Below are positions 61,868 through 64,000 of a DNA stretch of 64,000 bases, piece by piece. The DNA is from Calcarisporiella thermophila CBS 279.70 (lineage: Eukaryota; Calcarisporiellomycota). The stretch covers positions 84,426-148,425 of the forward strand of contig NW_027192222.1 in NCBI RefSeq assembly GCF_041956535.1, written 5' to 3'. The notes below the pieces were generated by a model. The model was not told where the DNA came from, did not search any database, and saw nothing but the letters and a program-made list of their open reading frames with translations. Position 1 is the first letter of the stretch. Each line of letters opens with the position of its first letter. Both the position numbers and the translations under genes were made by a program.

Positions 61868-62925
61868 ATGGCAGATAATTCGCAAGATGCTTCTACAGTA
61901 GATCGAATAAATCCTCCTTCTTCGACAGTACCATTCTTTAAAAAAAGAAATGTTTCCAAAAATATTCGTAAGCGGCCACGATCTCCCTCTCCAGCATCCG
62001 ATGATGATTCTCCTGGCTCTAATGTTGTTGTTCCCGATCAAAAATCTGTAAAAAACCCGCTGATCCAAAGTACAAAATCCGAGAAGAAGACAGAGGGCGC
62101 ACTGACAGTGTCTTATCAGTCGAGCGGTACAGCCTTAATGAATGATACCAACGATGCAACCCGCTACGTCGAGATCGATACCGAGTTCGATCGCGATGCT
62201 CGAGCTTTACTCGAGAAAAAAATCAAGCTAGAAGAGGTAACCACTTATGAATTTTCTTAATGATTTTGCAGATTCAGTTAGAATCTGACTGATCTTTTAT
62301 CCATATATAGGAAACGCAAAAAGATGATCTTTATAGAGGTCAAGCTGCCTATAAATCCTACATTGTACGTCGTGAGCCCTCTTCGGCCGCAAGCGGCAAA
62401 ATGCGTGCCGGTCCTATACGTGCTCCACAAAATATTAGAGTAACGTCGCGATTTGACTATCAGCCCGATATTTGCAAGGACTATAAAGAAACTGGGTTTT
62501 GTGGCTACGGAGATTCGTGCAAGTTTTTGCATGATCGAGGCGATTATAAGAGCGGATGGCAATTGGATCAAGAATGGGAGGCATTACAAGCACGTCTAAA
62601 GCGCGATACTGGCAACCCTATGGCCGACGAGGAAAGCAGCGACGAAAGTAGTGATGAGGAGCTGCCTTTTGCGTGCCTAATTTGCAGAAAAGAGTTCACT
62701 CGGCCCATTGTGACGAAGTGCGGGCATTACTTCTGCGAAGCATGTGCGTTGAAAAATTATAAAATATCCCCCAAGTGCTTTGCATGCGGAGCAGCCACAG
62801 GCGGGGTATTCTCAACCGCAAAAAACCTGGTTGCTAAGCTAGAAGAAAAGAAACTACGAATGAGTGAAAAGGGGGTAGACGATGAAAACTCGGTCGATGA
62901 TAGCTCAGAGGATGATTCTGATTAA
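61868..62925 (+). CDS. CWC24: Spliceosomal protein Cwc24 (RNF113-type CCCH + RING)
   Basis: Two exons (61868-62236 and 62311-62925) give 327 residues. The N-terminus is charged with KKRNVSKNIRKRPRSPSP. Then RFDYQPDICKDYKETGFCGY, a C3H1 finger (CKDYKETGFCGYGDSCKFLH), DRGDYKSGWQLDQEWE and a C3HC4 RING (CLICRKEFTRPIVTKCGHYF, CEACALKNYKISPKCFACG) ending TGGVFSTAKNLVAKL. This order is diagnostic for RNF113A/Cwc24, which binds the 5' splice site in the activating spliceosome. The tail is acidic (DDENSVDDSSEDDSD). The start codon sits in ACCATGG. The ATG is 230 bp from the TOR start, in a shared promoter. Confidence 0.95.
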
Positions 62926-63325
62926 GCTTGTTCTTTGTTGAGAAATTACTTTGTAGTATAGATTTTTGTTAATATGAATACACCAATCAATAAAATACTG
63001 GGGGATTTGAGACTTGACGATGAGTTTAAAATGGGCAATCCTAAAATTTATTTTAAATTTAGTATCAAAGACTTTTACAACCCTACAAAAAACTCCAATA
63101 GAGAAAAGAGTTAAAAATCTTATAGAAATCGTAGGGATGTGAAAACATATACAATCGCGAACCTTCTTTTACGATTTCTTATTCCATACTTCAAACTTTT
63201 CTCGACCCTTTCCTTTTCCTTATTTTTATAGATTTCTTTGTAATATTACCCATTCGTTATTAATAGCAGATTAATTAAATGGGATATTTATTTAATTATT
63301 TCGCAATTATTATGGGCTGCACATT
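62926..63325. other. Intergenic region
   Basis: 400 bp, AT-rich (about three quarters A+T by eye); no gene. Confidence 0.4.
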
Positions 63326-63610
63326 TTACGGTAGCATTGTTCCGCTTCTTTTTCTTGCAGCTCTTGTCAAATATCCATTTGGCCTGCTTGCTGATTCCAT
63401 CTCTTCGCTTTCACTTGCGTCATTGACACTCTTCCTCTTGGCCCTTTTCCTACACTGTTCTTCCGGCTCTGCATTCTCCTGAGGTTGCTCTCCTTTTGTA
63501 ACGGGTGTCTCCTGTGTTAAATTTGCTCTAATGCTATCCAATCCCTTTCGTCGTCTAATTGGAGGTATCTCTACACGAATATATGGGAGATTCCAAGCCA
63601 GAGCAGACAT
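63326..63610 (-). CDS. Hypothetical small basic protein
   Basis: A 94-codon frame starting MSALAWNLPYIRVEIPPIRR. It has a structured-looking start and a charged tail with an NLS-like RKRAKRKS and ends YLTRAARKRSGTMLP. Base composition is richer in G+C than the surrounding DNA and there is a divergent gene start 183 bp away, both of which favour a real gene. I do not recognise it. The opposite-strand frame at 63279-63482 is less protein-like. Confidence 0.4.
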   Translation of the reverse strand: MSALAWNLPYIRVEIPPIRRRKGLDSIRANLTQETPVTKGEQPQENAEPEEQCRKRAKRKSVNDASESEEMESASRPNGYLTRAARKRSGTMLP

Positions 63611-63792
63611 ACTAGATTTAGAAGTTAGAGAATCAGGGTATCAGAAATATCTGCAACTGTTAATATATCTTTTAAAAATTCGTTAATAATTCTCGAAAAT
63701 TTTTGCTTTGCATTCTTCATCCCAACATCAAAAATTGTATACCGAATTTATACCGACTTATATACCAATTATATCGTGGCTTTATCTTCATT

Positions 63793-64000
63793 ATGGCAAC
63801 TCTTTCTACTTCCATTCCCCGTTTTATTTCTCAGTTTGGAACTCGTTTCATGCCAAATGCTACGCGGAAAAGTCGCAAGGCGAATCTAAAGGATACCTCA
63901 TCTTCTCCTACTTACAAAGAGCAATTGGACAGCATTGCTCATTTCTTTTTTCATTCCAGAGATGGGATGCTTTTGTATACTCATTTACTAGAACACACAG
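63793..64000 (+). CDS. Unidentified protein, N-terminal part
   Basis: Open from the ATG at 63793 to the window edge (69 codons). It begins MATLSTSIPRFISQFGTRFM, an Arg/Ser-containing amphipathic start like a mitochondrial leader, followed by a basic stretch (NATRKSRKANLKD) and DSIAHFFFHSRDGMLLYTHL. The rest lies beyond the window. I do not recognise the family. Confidence 0.5.
   Translation, partial: MATLSTSIPRFISQFGTRFMPNATRKSRKANLKDTSSSPTYKEQLDSIAHFFFHSRDGMLLYTHLLEHT

Overview
The window is nuclear DNA from a fungus. The evidence is a gene set with a near-complete TOR kinase, Yme1, Prp43, Cwc24, a Flc/TRP-like channel, a fungal-type transcription-factor domain and a proteinase K-like subtilase. 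Genes are separated by AT-rich spacers, and short introns (mostly about 40-110 nt) have GTAAGT-like donors and CTAAC/CTAAT branch points. Fungal NLR-type (NB-TPR-ankyrin) genes and a Crinkler-RHS (CR) type effector-like gene suggest a lineage outside the compact yeasts, possibly early-diverging, but I cannot name a species. Most genes span several short open segments; I joined them by splice site, reading phase and family alignment, so exon borders are predictions.

Layout. 1-3880: divergent MSS1/GTPBP3 (minus, runs off the left edge) and MIC19 (plus), then an ADCK2/Cqd1-like ABC1 kinase, all mitochondrial. 5060-10441: an accessory island with a broken CR-effector gene cut by a rearranged Ty3/gypsy fragment, followed by an ORF1-only LINE-like retroposon with poly(A) tail and target-site repeats, lying about 70 bp upstream of a tRNA-Val(AAC) gene. 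11198-25191: subtilase, fungal transcription-factor domain protein, dephospho-CoA kinase, cPLA2-like phospholipase (minus), Flc/TRP-like channel, glycerol kinase. 25240-35220: THG1, then a tandem segmental duplication of about 4.5-4.9 kb carrying a fungal NLR gene (NB-ARC, TPR, ankyrin). Both NLR copies are damaged, in different ways, and the second unit also carries a truncated THG1 piece. 34479-36897 is nearly gene-free.

36898-64000: a small secreted-protein candidate, then a dense housekeeping block: PRP43 helicase, phosducin-like protein, YME1 (minus) divergent from an unknown 143-residue protein, a Nudix-eIF2B-like fusion, a STE20-like kinase (minus), a single-pass membrane protein with a cysteine-rich segment, an 11-exon TOR gene (minus), CWC24 divergent from TOR, and two unidentified genes at the right edge.

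The housekeeping genes look intact. The most interesting regions are the island at 5-10.5 kb, where a gypsy integrase frame abuts a host splice donor in a phase compatible with the next effector exon, and the duplicated NLR locus at 26-35 kb, where one copy keeps the nucleotide-binding motifs but has no open frame, and the other keeps a nearly open frame but has lost them.
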